Assembly (NCBI GenBank): GCA_002404895.1
Contig: DHKO01000009.1
Coordinates: forward strand, 62,001 to 126,000
From: Treponema sp. UBA4692
Lineage (GTDB): Bacteria > Spirochaetota > Spirochaetia > Treponematales > Treponemataceae
Direction: 5' to 3'
DNA: 64,000 bases
Part shown: piece after piece, positions 7,905 to 15,778 of the stretch
How the letters are laid out: each line of letters begins with the position of its first letter
Numbering within the stretch: position 1 is the stretch's first letter
Translations under genes and position numbers: made by a program
Notes under the pieces: model-generated
The model's database searches: none
What the model was told of the DNA's origin: nothing
The model's input: only the letters and a program-made list of their open reading frames with translations

Positions 7905-8963
7905 GTGGACGATTTTTTTTCTAGGGCGGAAATAAAGCTGGACGAGCTTACCCGGGTTTATTCCAAGAATGATATTTTTGATTACGCGCAGTTTCTTGTT
8001 GCGGAGAATGTTCCGTTTTCGTTTCTTGTCGTTGACATCGACAATTTCAAGTATATAAACGACACTTACGGCTTTGAGAGCGGCGACAAGATTCTTTACA
8101 AGGTCGCGCATCTTCTTTTTGTGAAGTCGAGCGGAAAGGGGGTTGCGGGGCATATCGACGGCGACCATTTCGCTCTGGTCATGAAAGGCAAGTTTTCCTA
8201 CGACGAGACCTGGACTTTCTGCCACGAGCTTCTTTCCGATATAAACGGGCTTCCGCTTTCGGAGATGAACATAAAGGGTGTAAGCCTTACGGCTACGGTC
8301 GGCCTTGCGCGCTTTCCTGAGAATGCGCCGAGCTTTGAGAAGCTGAGCGAGGCTTGCCGGAAGGCTCTTTTCCGGGGAAAGTCTAAAGGACGCAACTGCT
8401 TTGTGATTTATGTGCCTGAAAAGCATGCTAATATCGCGGTAAAGTCGTCAAAGGAAAAGGCGATGTGCTCCTCAAATCTGATTGCGTCTGTTTTCAAGTA
8501 TCTTGAGAATGAAAATCTTTCTGACGGAATCCAGAATCTCCTTGATTTTCTAAGCTCTTATTTTGAGATTGACCATATCTGCATTCAGGCGAACGAGAGA
8601 ATTGTCTTTGAGAAGATTCATCAGATGTCGCGCACGAGGAGTTTTCTTCCGGTTCCTGGCGGAATCATCAGAAACGAGATTAACCGAGGCTCGAAGATGT
8701 ACTGCGTGAACGATGTGAAGTCTCTTATCCAGATTCGCCGCCTTGACCTTTTTGACGTGCTTGCGAAGCAGAATATAACTTCCACCTGCGTTTTTGAAAT
8801 CTCCTATGGCGATGAATACTACGGGCTTTTGCGAGCCGACATGACCGGCTACGGAAACGATGTGAGAATCTGGCAGTATTCTGACCTTGACGTTATGCTC
8901 ACAGTTGCCCGCGCGCTCGGTTTTGTTCTTCATTACACAGGAAAGGAGCTTTCCGCGCTGTAG
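7905..8963 (+). CDS. GGDEF-domain protein (degenerate signature) with C-terminal GAF-like domain
   Basis: 352-residue soluble signalling protein. Residues 12-160 are a diguanylate-cyclase fold (LDELTRVYSKNDIFDYA, then VVDIDNFKYINDTYG). The catalytic GG(D/E)EF signature is replaced by DGDHF within GHIDGDHFALV, so c-di-GMP synthesis is doubtful and a nucleotide-sensing or regulatory role is more likely (inference). Residues 185-345 look like a GAF domain (CIQANERIVFE, CVFEISYGDEYYGLL). The GTG start is forced: the GGDEF fold begins 12 residues later and the -10 box ends 6 nt before it, without a Shine-Dalgarno. Confidence 0.85.
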   Translation: MDDFFSRAEIKLDELTRVYSKNDIFDYAQFLVAENVPFSFLVVDIDNFKYINDTYGFESGDKILYKVAHLLFVKSSGKGVAGHIDGDHFALVMKGKFSYDETWTFCHELLSDINGLPLSEMNIKGVSLTATVGLARFPENAPSFEKLSEACRKALFRGKSKGRNCFVIYVPEKHANIAVKSSKEKAMCSSNLIASVFKYLENENLSDGIQNLLDFLSSYFEIDHICIQANERIVFEKIHQMSRTRSFLPVPGGIIRNEINRGSKMYCVNDVKSLIQIRRLDLFDVLAKQNITSTCVFEISYGDEYYGLLRADMTGYGNDVRIWQYSDLDVMLTVARALGFVLHYTGKELSAL

Positions 8964-9000
8964 GCTTCTTTATGCTGTAATTTTGAGGCGTGTTTTTTAA

Positions 9001-9029
9001 TTGCCCACGGCTTTTATTTTCATTAAAAT
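9001..9029 (+). promoter_or_regulatory. Promoter of tex (TTGCCC-17-TAAAAT)
   Basis: TTGCCC at 9001-9006 and TAAAAT at 9024-9029 are 17 nt apart; the ATG of tex is 8 nt beyond the hexamer and no Shine-Dalgarno is visible. Confidence 0.5.
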
Positions 9030-9037
9030 ATCCTGAT

Positions 9038-11443
9038 ATGGAATTTACACAAGAATCTATCGACGCACTCGTTGTCAACGAAGTGGAAATCATGAAGAAA
9101 ATCGCCGCGGAGCTTAATATCCGGCTGGATCAGGTGAGCGCGGTAATCAGCCTTGTTGACGAGGGCTGCACAATCCCTTTTATTTCACGCTACCGAAAAG
9201 AGAAGCACGGCAACTTGAACGAGGTTCAGGTTACAGACTGCGACCATCTGTTCAAATCATATAAAAACCTTGAGGAGCGCCGCCTTGAAATCATAAAAGG
9301 CATTTTTGCGCAGGGAAAACTTACTGAAAGCCTTTACAACGCCGCGATGGGCGCGAAAACCTTGACCGAGCTTGAGGACTTGTGGGCTCCGTTCAAGAAG
9401 AAGAAGAAGACACGCGGAATGGTTGCCGCTGAGAAAGGCCTTGAGCCGCTTGCTGACTTTATCGCCGGAGAAAACGATGACGCTGCGGTTGAGGCCGAGG
9501 CTGAGAAATTCATCAAGACAGACAATGCTGACGAGAAGCTCAATGTTCCGACAGCGAAAGACGCGATTGAAGGTGCTAAGGACATTATCGCCGAGCGCAC
9601 TTCTCAGGACACGACAAACCGCTCTGATGTACACGATCTTTATATGGCAGAGGGAACAATCGTTACAAAAGGCGTTGTGCCGGAAGGTCAGGACGCGGAG
9701 ACTGCCGAGAAGACTTCAACTTACAAGATGTACTGGGATTATTCCGAGCCGCTTAATCAGGTGAAGCCGCACCGAATTCTTGCGATAAACCGCGGAGAGC
9801 GCGAGGAGGCCTTGAGCGTTACAATCGATGTTCCTGTTGATGACGCGGTCGCTCTTTTGCAGAAGAAAGTTAAAATCTCGAACAAATATCATAAGGACGC
9901 GATAGAGGACGGGCTTGTGCGCCTTCTTTCTCCTGCTGTTGTGCGCGAAATCAGAAGCGATGAGACAGACGAGGCAGACGGACACGGAATCGAGCTTTTC
10001 AGCGAGAACTTGAAGAATCTTCTTATGACACAGCCAATCAAGGGAAGCCGTGTTCTTGGAATCGACCCTGGAATCAGAACCGGAACAAAATGCGCCGCTT
10101 TGGACGAGACTGGAAAATATCTCGGATATTTCAAGATTTATCAGGTTCAGAAAGCGGACGAGGCCTACAATCTTTTGAACGAGGCAATTGACAAGTACGA
10201 CATTCAGGTTGTCGCAGTTGGAAACGGAACCGGCTCTCCTGAAGTTCAGGCTTTGGTCTCAAAAGTAATAAGCGAGAACTATGCCGACGCAGATGTCAAG
10301 TACACTGTCGTCGATGAGAGCGGAGCTTCTGTTTATTCAGCAAGCCCGGTGGCGACAGAGGAATTCCCGGAGCTTGACCTTACAATCAGAGGCGCAATCT
10401 CAATGGGAAGACGCCTGCAGGATCCTCTCGCAGAGCTTGTGAAAATCGATCCTAAGTCAATCGGCGTCGGGCTTTACCAGCACGATGTTAACCAGAAAAA
10501 GCTTGCAGAGCAGCTTGACGAGGTTGTCGGCTCTGTTGTGAACAATGTCGGCGTGAACTTGAACACTGCTTCCTATATGCTTTTGAAGTATGTTTCTGGA
10601 ATCAATATGTCAACTGCGAAAAAAATCGTGAAATACCGCGACGAGAACGGAAAAATCAGAAGCCGCGAGGAGCTTAAGAAAGTTCCGGGGCTTGGGCCGA
10701 AGGCGTTCGAGCAGTGCGCGGGATTCTTGAAGATTGCGGAAAGCTCAGATCCTCTCGACAACACTTGGGTTCATCCTGAAAATTACGATGTTGCGCGCGA
10801 GGTTCTTTCTTATGTTCAGCAGAAAAAAGAAGTTCCTGCGGACTTGAAGAAATCTCTCTGCGAGAAATATAACGTAGGCGAGACAACTTTGAACGATATT
10901 ATCGAAGAGCTTCAAAAGCCTAACCGCGATCCACGCGACGGCTATCCGGCTCCGATTATGCAGAAAGGCGTTGTGAATTTTGAGGATTTGACAGTCGGAA
11001 TGAAAGTCACAGGAAAAATCAAGAACGTTGTTGACTTTGGCGCGTTCGTTGACATCGGACTTCACGAGACTGCGCTTATTCACGTTTCAGAGCTTAGCGA
11101 CAGCTTTGTTTCTGACCCGATGAGCATTGTGAAAGTCGGCGATGTGAAAGAATTCACGATTATCGCTTTGGACAAGGACAGAAAACGCATTTCGCTTTCA
11201 TTGAAATCCGATGCTGGCAGCCGGCTTGGACAGACAAACGAGGGCAAAAAGCCTGCCGCAAAAACTGGAGCGGACGGCAAAAAACGCGTTGTGGTTGTGA
11301 AGAAAGGCGGAAACGGCGAGAGAAAAGCCGAGTTTGCTCATGGCGACCGGCCGCGCCGCGAAAACAGGGGTGATCGCAGATTTGAGCGCGGTAGCGACGA
11401 CGGAATGTCTTACAATCCGTTTGCGGCACTTTTGAAGAGGTAA
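9038..11443 (+). CDS. tex: Tex family RNA-binding protein / transcription accessory factor
   Basis: Conserved 801-residue protein with all Tex parts in order: N-terminal helical domain (DEGCTIPFISRYRKE near residue 40), YqgF-like RNase H fold (VLGIDPGIRTGTKCAALD near residue 350), helix-hairpin-helix repeats (LKKVPGLGPKAFEQCAGF), and a C-terminal S1 RNA-binding domain (VGMKVTGKIKNVVDFGAFVDIGLHE in part). The tail is Lys/Arg/Gly-rich and probably disordered. Known to bind nucleic acid and to affect transcription and virulence genes in several bacteria. The ATG at 9038 matches the family start; a longer reading from 8990 is rejected. Followed after 25 nt by a lipoprotein gene. Confidence 0.95.
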   Translation: MEFTQESIDALVVNEVEIMKKIAAELNIRLDQVSAVISLVDEGCTIPFISRYRKEKHGNLNEVQVTDCDHLFKSYKNLEERRLEIIKGIFAQGKLTESLYNAAMGAKTLTELEDLWAPFKKKKKTRGMVAAEKGLEPLADFIAGENDDAAVEAEAEKFIKTDNADEKLNVPTAKDAIEGAKDIIAERTSQDTTNRSDVHDLYMAEGTIVTKGVVPEGQDAETAEKTSTYKMYWDYSEPLNQVKPHRILAINRGEREEALSVTIDVPVDDAVALLQKKVKISNKYHKDAIEDGLVRLLSPAVVREIRSDETDEADGHGIELFSENLKNLLMTQPIKGSRVLGIDPGIRTGTKCAALDETGKYLGYFKIYQVQKADEAYNLLNEAIDKYDIQVVAVGNGTGSPEVQALVSKVISENYADADVKYTVVDESGASVYSASPVATEEFPELDLTIRGAISMGRRLQDPLAELVKIDPKSIGVGLYQHDVNQKKLAEQLDEVVGSVVNNVGVNLNTASYMLLKYVSGINMSTAKKIVKYRDENGKIRSREELKKVPGLGPKAFEQCAGFLKIAESSDPLDNTWVHPENYDVAREVLSYVQQKKEVPADLKKSLCEKYNVGETTLNDIIEELQKPNRDPRDGYPAPIMQKGVVNFEDLTVGMKVTGKIKNVVDFGAFVDIGLHETALIHVSELSDSFVSDPMSIVKVGDVKEFTIIALDKDRKRISLSLKSDAGSRLGQTNEGKKPAAKTGADGKKRVVVVKKGGNGERKAEFAHGDRPRRENRGDRRFERGSDDGMSYNPFAALLKR

Positions 11444-11468
11444 TTTCAGGCAAAAAGGAGAAAACACA

Positions 11469-12035
11469 ATGAGAAAATCTATCTTGGCTGCTGTTGCGGC
11501 AGCTCTTGCTTTTGCATTGGTTGGCTGCGCCACAACTTCCGGCGCGACTTCTTCATCTTCAAGCGGCTCCGGCTCGACTGCAAAGCAGGCTGCGATAAAC
11601 GCTCTTACAGGAGCTGGAAAAAATGTCTGGTACAAGACTGGAAACGGAAATTACGTTTACTACATTCTTTATTCTGACCATGCTGTAACTTCCAGCGTTA
11701 GAAGCGATGTTGCAATCAACAAGGGACTTACAATCCTTGTTACGGCATCATCTGCCAATCCTGTGGGCGCGCTTGCGGGCAACACTTTTGCGGTGAAGTC
11801 ATTCGGTCAGACTTCAACAGAGTCTTCAAACGGATCTTCACAGACTTTCACTTTGAACGACGGCGCATGGAGCTATTTCTATGCGAAAAATTCAGCCGCG
11901 ATGACTGCTGTTTCGGGGCTTCCTGCCCAGCTCCGTTCTGCGAACGCCGCAAGATACACGAACGTTACTGCATTGACCGCAGGCAGCTTGGACTGGAAGC
12001 AGATACTTTTGAACTATCTTGAAGGCAGTCTCTAA
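11469..12035 (+). CDS. Hypothetical Ser-rich lipoprotein
   Basis: 188-residue protein with a lipoprotein signal peptide and lipobox LVGCA (Cys20), followed by a Ser/Gly/Thr linker (residues 22-38). The rest is a small globular domain (NVWYKTGNGNYVYYILYSD, then several short strands). A strong ribosome site (AAGGAG) lies 7-8 nt before the ATG, unlike its leaderless neighbours, and the gene is 25 nt behind tex, so it may be co-transcribed. Family not recognised; likely tethered to the inner or outer membrane facing the periplasm. Confidence 0.78.
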   Translation: MRKSILAAVAAALAFALVGCATTSGATSSSSSGSGSTAKQAAINALTGAGKNVWYKTGNGNYVYYILYSDHAVTSSVRSDVAINKGLTILVTASSANPVGALAGNTFAVKSFGQTSTESSNGSSQTFTLNDGAWSYFYAKNSAAMTAVSGLPAQLRSANAARYTNVTALTAGSLDWKQILLNYLEGSL

Positions 12036-12084
12036 AAAGTAAAGAAAATTATTAGAAACACAAGATTTTTTGCCGTCTAAGTCT

Positions 12085-12090
12085 TATAAT
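12085..12090 (+). promoter_or_regulatory. -10 hexamer TATAAT, 7 nt before the ATG at 12098
   Basis: Consensus TATAAT followed by ATAAGTT and the start codon. The predicted transcript would start at the ATG. No clear -35 box was found. Confidence 0.5.
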
Positions 12091-12097
12091 ATAAGTT

Positions 12098-13783
12098 ATG
12101 GTAAGATTTAGACGGCTATTTTTTTCGGCTTTTGCCGGAGCTGCGGCGCTTTCTTTTTTCTCCTGCGATGACTTGCGCAGTCTCGAAGTTCCTGAGAAAA
12201 TTTCAGTGACTACAAACGCCACGTATAAATTTCCTCTTGGAAACGGCGATATTTTGATAAAAGACAAGATAAGCGCGGCCGAGCTTAGAAAGACTTTCAA
12301 CGAGAATCTTGACGAGGACGCTGCGGAAGTAAAAGTCTATGATTACAATCCCGATGGAAATGAGGATGACGTTCTTCAGTATCTCATAAAATATCCGATT
12401 CAGGAGATTCCGCTTGGAATCTCGGCAGACGGCTCGAATGAAATTGAATTCTCGTCAAGAATCCCGATTTCAAACCTGAACAGCAGAATTTCAGACACTC
12501 TTTCTATTGAAGAAATAAAATATCCTCCGATTTATGAGTCTGGAAAAGCTGCGGAAATTCCAGACTACGGAGGAATCAGCTTTGACATCACAAGCCCGGA
12601 CTTCAAGACGATGCAGATTCATTCGGGCGAGTTTGCGATTTATGTGAAAGCTCTCAATAATGTCTCTTCCGATTTTTCCTTGAATGCGAGAGTTGTTCTT
12701 TGCAACGCGGACGGCAGCGTGATTTCTTCAAGCGATATGCGCGACATTTCCCGCGATGACGGAACTTCTCCGCTTTATCTTGACTTGAGCGGAAAATCTC
12801 TTGCTCCGAAAATGCGCCTCAAAATTGAAGGTTCGATGAGCGGAGGAACTCTTGGAAACAAGCTCGAGTACACAATCTCGGTGAAAACGCAGAGTCTTAA
12901 AATCTCAAAGGTTACCGGGCTTAATATGAGCGCGGACGAGATTGGAGATTTGGACAACGACAGCTCGACTCCGGACGGAACGGTCGGATTTTCAGACGAG
13001 TTCGAATTTACGGGAATGAACGACAGCCTTATTTCCGCAAGCGTTGAAAAAGGCGAACTCGGAATTTTCAGCAAGATTCCCGGCGGCTGGAGCGGAATAA
13101 ACGCTGTTGTGAGCGGCATTAGCGTTTCACAGTCCGGCACGGACGGATTCAACATAAGCGAGGACGAGTTCAGGGACGTTTCTTCTTCAGACGCGGGCTA
13201 TCTTTTCAACAAGAGCGCGGATATTTCAGGAAAGACTGTAAAGCCAAGCTCCAGCACAGACAAGATTTCTTTTGGCGGGCAAGTCTCAATTAGCTTTGAG
13301 AACGCGACAATTGTCTTTGACGATGCTGCTTCCGACCCTGAGATTGAGGTTTCGGGAAAATGTGCAATCGAAAAAGTCGGAACTATGGTTCTCAACATTT
13401 CCTCTTTGGACTCAAGCGCAGGAACGAGCGGCTCGGTTGATACTGGCTTGAGCTTTTCAACTTTGCTAAGCGATTCTCTTGGCGAGGCAAGCAATCTCAT
13501 AAAAAACGTGGAGTTTTCTGGAGTTGAGGGCTACGTTTTTGCGGTCATGCCTGAAATTTCTGCTCTTAAAGATGTTTCATATTCAACCTGCAAGATTAAG
13601 GCGGTCTACGACGGCGGAAGCGCGGTTCTTCTCGACAGCGCGGACGGAATTGAATTGAAGGAAAGCTCTCTTGACCTTGATTCTCTTTCGGACAACGAGA
13701 CTTTCACAATCACTGACAAATCATTTCTGAAAAAGAAGAATATTCCGCAAAGACTGCCGAAGGCTCTGTCTGCGCTCTTCTGA
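12098..13783 (+). CDS. Large hypothetical lipoprotein, N-terminal part of a frameshifted gene
   Basis: 561-residue reading frame with lipoprotein signal peptide and lipobox FFSC (Cys22). The mature chain is rich in Ser/Asp and predicted beta strands with repeated immunoglobulin-like stretches; no family recognised. Its last 20 or so residues (KKKNIPQRLPKALSALF) look like an out-of-frame tail: reading the adjacent frame from about 13730 gives EEYSAKTAEGSV...LLNAMPDN, which runs into the next reading frame without a stop. The real protein is therefore probably continuous with 13789-14442 and about 780 residues long, broken by one missing base near the A5 run at 13735. Start is leaderless (TATAAT 7 nt upstream). 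Confidence 0.75.
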   Translation: MVRFRRLFFSAFAGAAALSFFSCDDLRSLEVPEKISVTTNATYKFPLGNGDILIKDKISAAELRKTFNENLDEDAAEVKVYDYNPDGNEDDVLQYLIKYPIQEIPLGISADGSNEIEFSSRIPISNLNSRISDTLSIEEIKYPPIYESGKAAEIPDYGGISFDITSPDFKTMQIHSGEFAIYVKALNNVSSDFSLNARVVLCNADGSVISSSDMRDISRDDGTSPLYLDLSGKSLAPKMRLKIEGSMSGGTLGNKLEYTISVKTQSLKISKVTGLNMSADEIGDLDNDSSTPDGTVGFSDEFEFTGMNDSLISASVEKGELGIFSKIPGGWSGINAVVSGISVSQSGTDGFNISEDEFRDVSSSDAGYLFNKSADISGKTVKPSSSTDKISFGGQVSISFENATIVFDDAASDPEIEVSGKCAIEKVGTMVLNISSLDSSAGTSGSVDTGLSFSTLLSDSLGEASNLIKNVEFSGVEGYVFAVMPEISALKDVSYSTCKIKAVYDGGSAVLLDSADGIELKESSLDLDSLSDNETFTITDKSFLKKKNIPQRLPKALSALF

Positions 13784-13788
13784 ACGCT

Positions 13789-14442
13789 ATGCCAGACAAT
13801 CTTAAAATCGAGTACGAGCTTAGCGGGCTTAAAAATGCGTCGGACACAATCACTTTGACAGGCGACGATGTGGAAAAGCTTCAAAATTTAAAGTCGATTC
13901 AAATTTTTCTTCTGGTTCAGATTCCGCTCGAGTTTACTCTGCATGACAAATACGATTTTCCTGAAAATGAAAGCGGTCATAATGATAAAAAAATAACAAT
14001 AAAAGACGTTCGCGAGCTTGTCAGAATCATAAACGAGGAGGACGAGCCTGAAAACAAGGATCTTTTTGACCGCGACAGCGCGGACGAATGGTCAGACGAT
14101 GACAAGCGGAAATATTTGGATTTGATAAAATCCGTCTCGGTTTATTACAAGGCGGAAAATTCGACAAGCCTTGAGATTTCAGCAAGACTTGAAGACTCTG
14201 CGAGCAACATTAAAAAAGAGATTTCGTTTGAAAGCGGCGGCGATTTCAAAGCAATCAGTCTTTCAGGAGAAGAAATCCAGCGAATTTTTGACAGCTATCC
14301 TTTTAATCCTGTTGTGCCTGCGGCAATCAAAGCGGACGGCGAGAAGAAGAAAATTTCAAGGAATTCAAGATTCGGACTCAGCGGCTATGTGGAAATTGTT
14401 GCTGACGGAACTGTAGAGATTTGGAGCAAGTCTGACAAATGA
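13789..14442 (+). CDS. C-terminal part of the frameshifted large lipoprotein
   Basis: 217-residue frame without signal peptide or ribosome site; the ATG at 13789 is an internal Met of the upstream protein in the other frame. The composition (acidic, Ser/Asp/Lys-rich, strand-forming) matches the preceding part. It contains a highly acidic helix region (NEEDEPENKDLFDRDSADEW, residues 84-103) and ends overlapping the next gene by 4 nt, so translation of the barrel protein that follows may depend on it. I treat it as the end of one gene and not as an independent protein. Confidence 0.6.
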   Translation: MPDNLKIEYELSGLKNASDTITLTGDDVEKLQNLKSIQIFLLVQIPLEFTLHDKYDFPENESGHNDKKITIKDVRELVRIINEEDEPENKDLFDRDSADEWSDDDKRKYLDLIKSVSVYYKAENSTSLEISARLEDSASNIKKEISFESGGDFKAISLSGEEIQRIFDSYPFNPVVPAAIKADGEKKKISRNSRFGLSGYVEIVADGTVEIWSKSDK

Positions 14443-15692
14443 AAAAGAGAATCTTCAGTATTTTGGCTTTATTTTTCGTGTTTCTCAGGTTTTCAAGCGC
14501 GGAGCTTTATAAGCCGCACAGAATTTTCGAGATTGGCTCTGACACGGAATTTGCGCTTGCGAACAGCCATTTCAAGCTCGGAGACTTTATGGTCAAGGAC
14601 TTGTCGATTAACATACGCGACTGGTACGAGTCTATGCCGGACTCGGGGCTTTCATTTGCGGCGCACGTTAAGGAAAAGGCTTTTATCAACATAAACGCGA
14701 ACAGCCATTTTCGGCTTGGCTTTTTTGCAGGCGCGGAAGTGAACGGATTTTCAAATCTCGACAAGGAATTTTTCAGAATTCTTGCAAAGGGAACTGAGCT
14801 GGACGAGAACGAGACTTTCGAGCTTAATGTCTACGGAGACGCGTTTTTTGATGCGGGATTTTCGTTTCAGACTTTAATCCGCAATATCGGGCTTACGGTT
14901 TCTCCGAGCATTTATGTTCCGCTCGCTTACCTTGAGCCTACGACGGCAAAAGCGCATTTTGAGACTTCCTCAGACGGAAAAATTTCTATTGAGGCGAAAG
15001 CTCCGCTCAATGTTTACACGGCTGTTGATATGGAAAAATTTATCGGAGATGACGACTCTGACGATGAGAATTCAGAAAATTCAGGAAGCGACTTTGAAGC
15101 CGCCAAGCTTCTTCAAAACGCCGGATTTGACATCTCTTTTGAGGTTGAGAAAAATATTCTCCATGGGCTGAACGCTTCTGTTTTTGGAAGAATTCCTGTT
15201 TTGCCCGGAAAATTGAAGCACAAGATGTCAACGAGCCTGAACGCTTATTTTTACGAGGACAACGCGCTTGGAATTCTCAACGACCTGGAGGCTCATGACT
15301 GGGATTTCAGCAAGGACGACCTTGAATATTCAGACGCGGACAAGAAAGTTTTCCGCCCGCTGAAATTGGGCTTGCAGGCTTCTTGCAGACCGTTCGGAAG
15401 CTGGATTACATTGCGTCCGAAAGCGAATATTGTTGTGCGCGACCCTTACTCGTCAGACCGAATTTTCTGGCCTGAATACGATTTGACTGCGGAGCTGTCG
15501 CTTTTCAATATTTTGGGGCTGAGCGTCGGAACAGGCTATGAATACAGAATTTTCACGCAGCATTTGGGCTTTATGCTGAATCTTCGTCTCGTTGAGATTC
15601 TTGCAAAAGTCTCGCTCGCAAGCACAGATTTTGCGGCGAGCTTTAGATATGCCGGCGCGGGAGGCTTTGTGGGCGTGAGAATCGGGCTTTAG
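14439..15692 (+). CDS. Putative outer-membrane beta-barrel protein
   Basis: 417-residue protein with a signal peptide (residues 1-21, cleavage after FSSA) and long alternating-hydrophobic strands throughout, ending in AGGFVGVRIGL, a typical barrel terminal strand. Residues 204-220 hold an acidic Asp/Glu/Ser loop (DDDSDDENSENSGSD). The start overlaps the lipoprotein frame upstream by 4 nt (ATGA), which indicates translational coupling, so lipoprotein and barrel are probably an envelope pair. Family not recognised. Confidence 0.75.
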   Translation: MKKRIFSILALFFVFLRFSSAELYKPHRIFEIGSDTEFALANSHFKLGDFMVKDLSINIRDWYESMPDSGLSFAAHVKEKAFININANSHFRLGFFAGAEVNGFSNLDKEFFRILAKGTELDENETFELNVYGDAFFDAGFSFQTLIRNIGLTVSPSIYVPLAYLEPTTAKAHFETSSDGKISIEAKAPLNVYTAVDMEKFIGDDDSDDENSENSGSDFEAAKLLQNAGFDISFEVEKNILHGLNASVFGRIPVLPGKLKHKMSTSLNAYFYEDNALGILNDLEAHDWDFSKDDLEYSDADKKVFRPLKLGLQASCRPFGSWITLRPKANIVVRDPYSSDRIFWPEYDLTAELSLFNILGLSVGTGYEYRIFTQHLGFMLNLRLVEILAKVSLASTDFAASFRYAGAGGFVGVRIGL

Positions 15693-15778
15693 ATTTTAGT
15701 TTCAGCATTTAGTTTCTTTGAGAAAACAAGAGAACTTTTGGTGATGAACTTTCAGCATCGCCTGAGTTTAGGATTTGT

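Noticed and set aside
7821..8426. 201-residue minus-strand frame opposite the GGDEF gene
   Set aside because: Lys/Arg-rich, no ribosome site, and lies wholly antisense to a clear domain; a shadow of codon bias.
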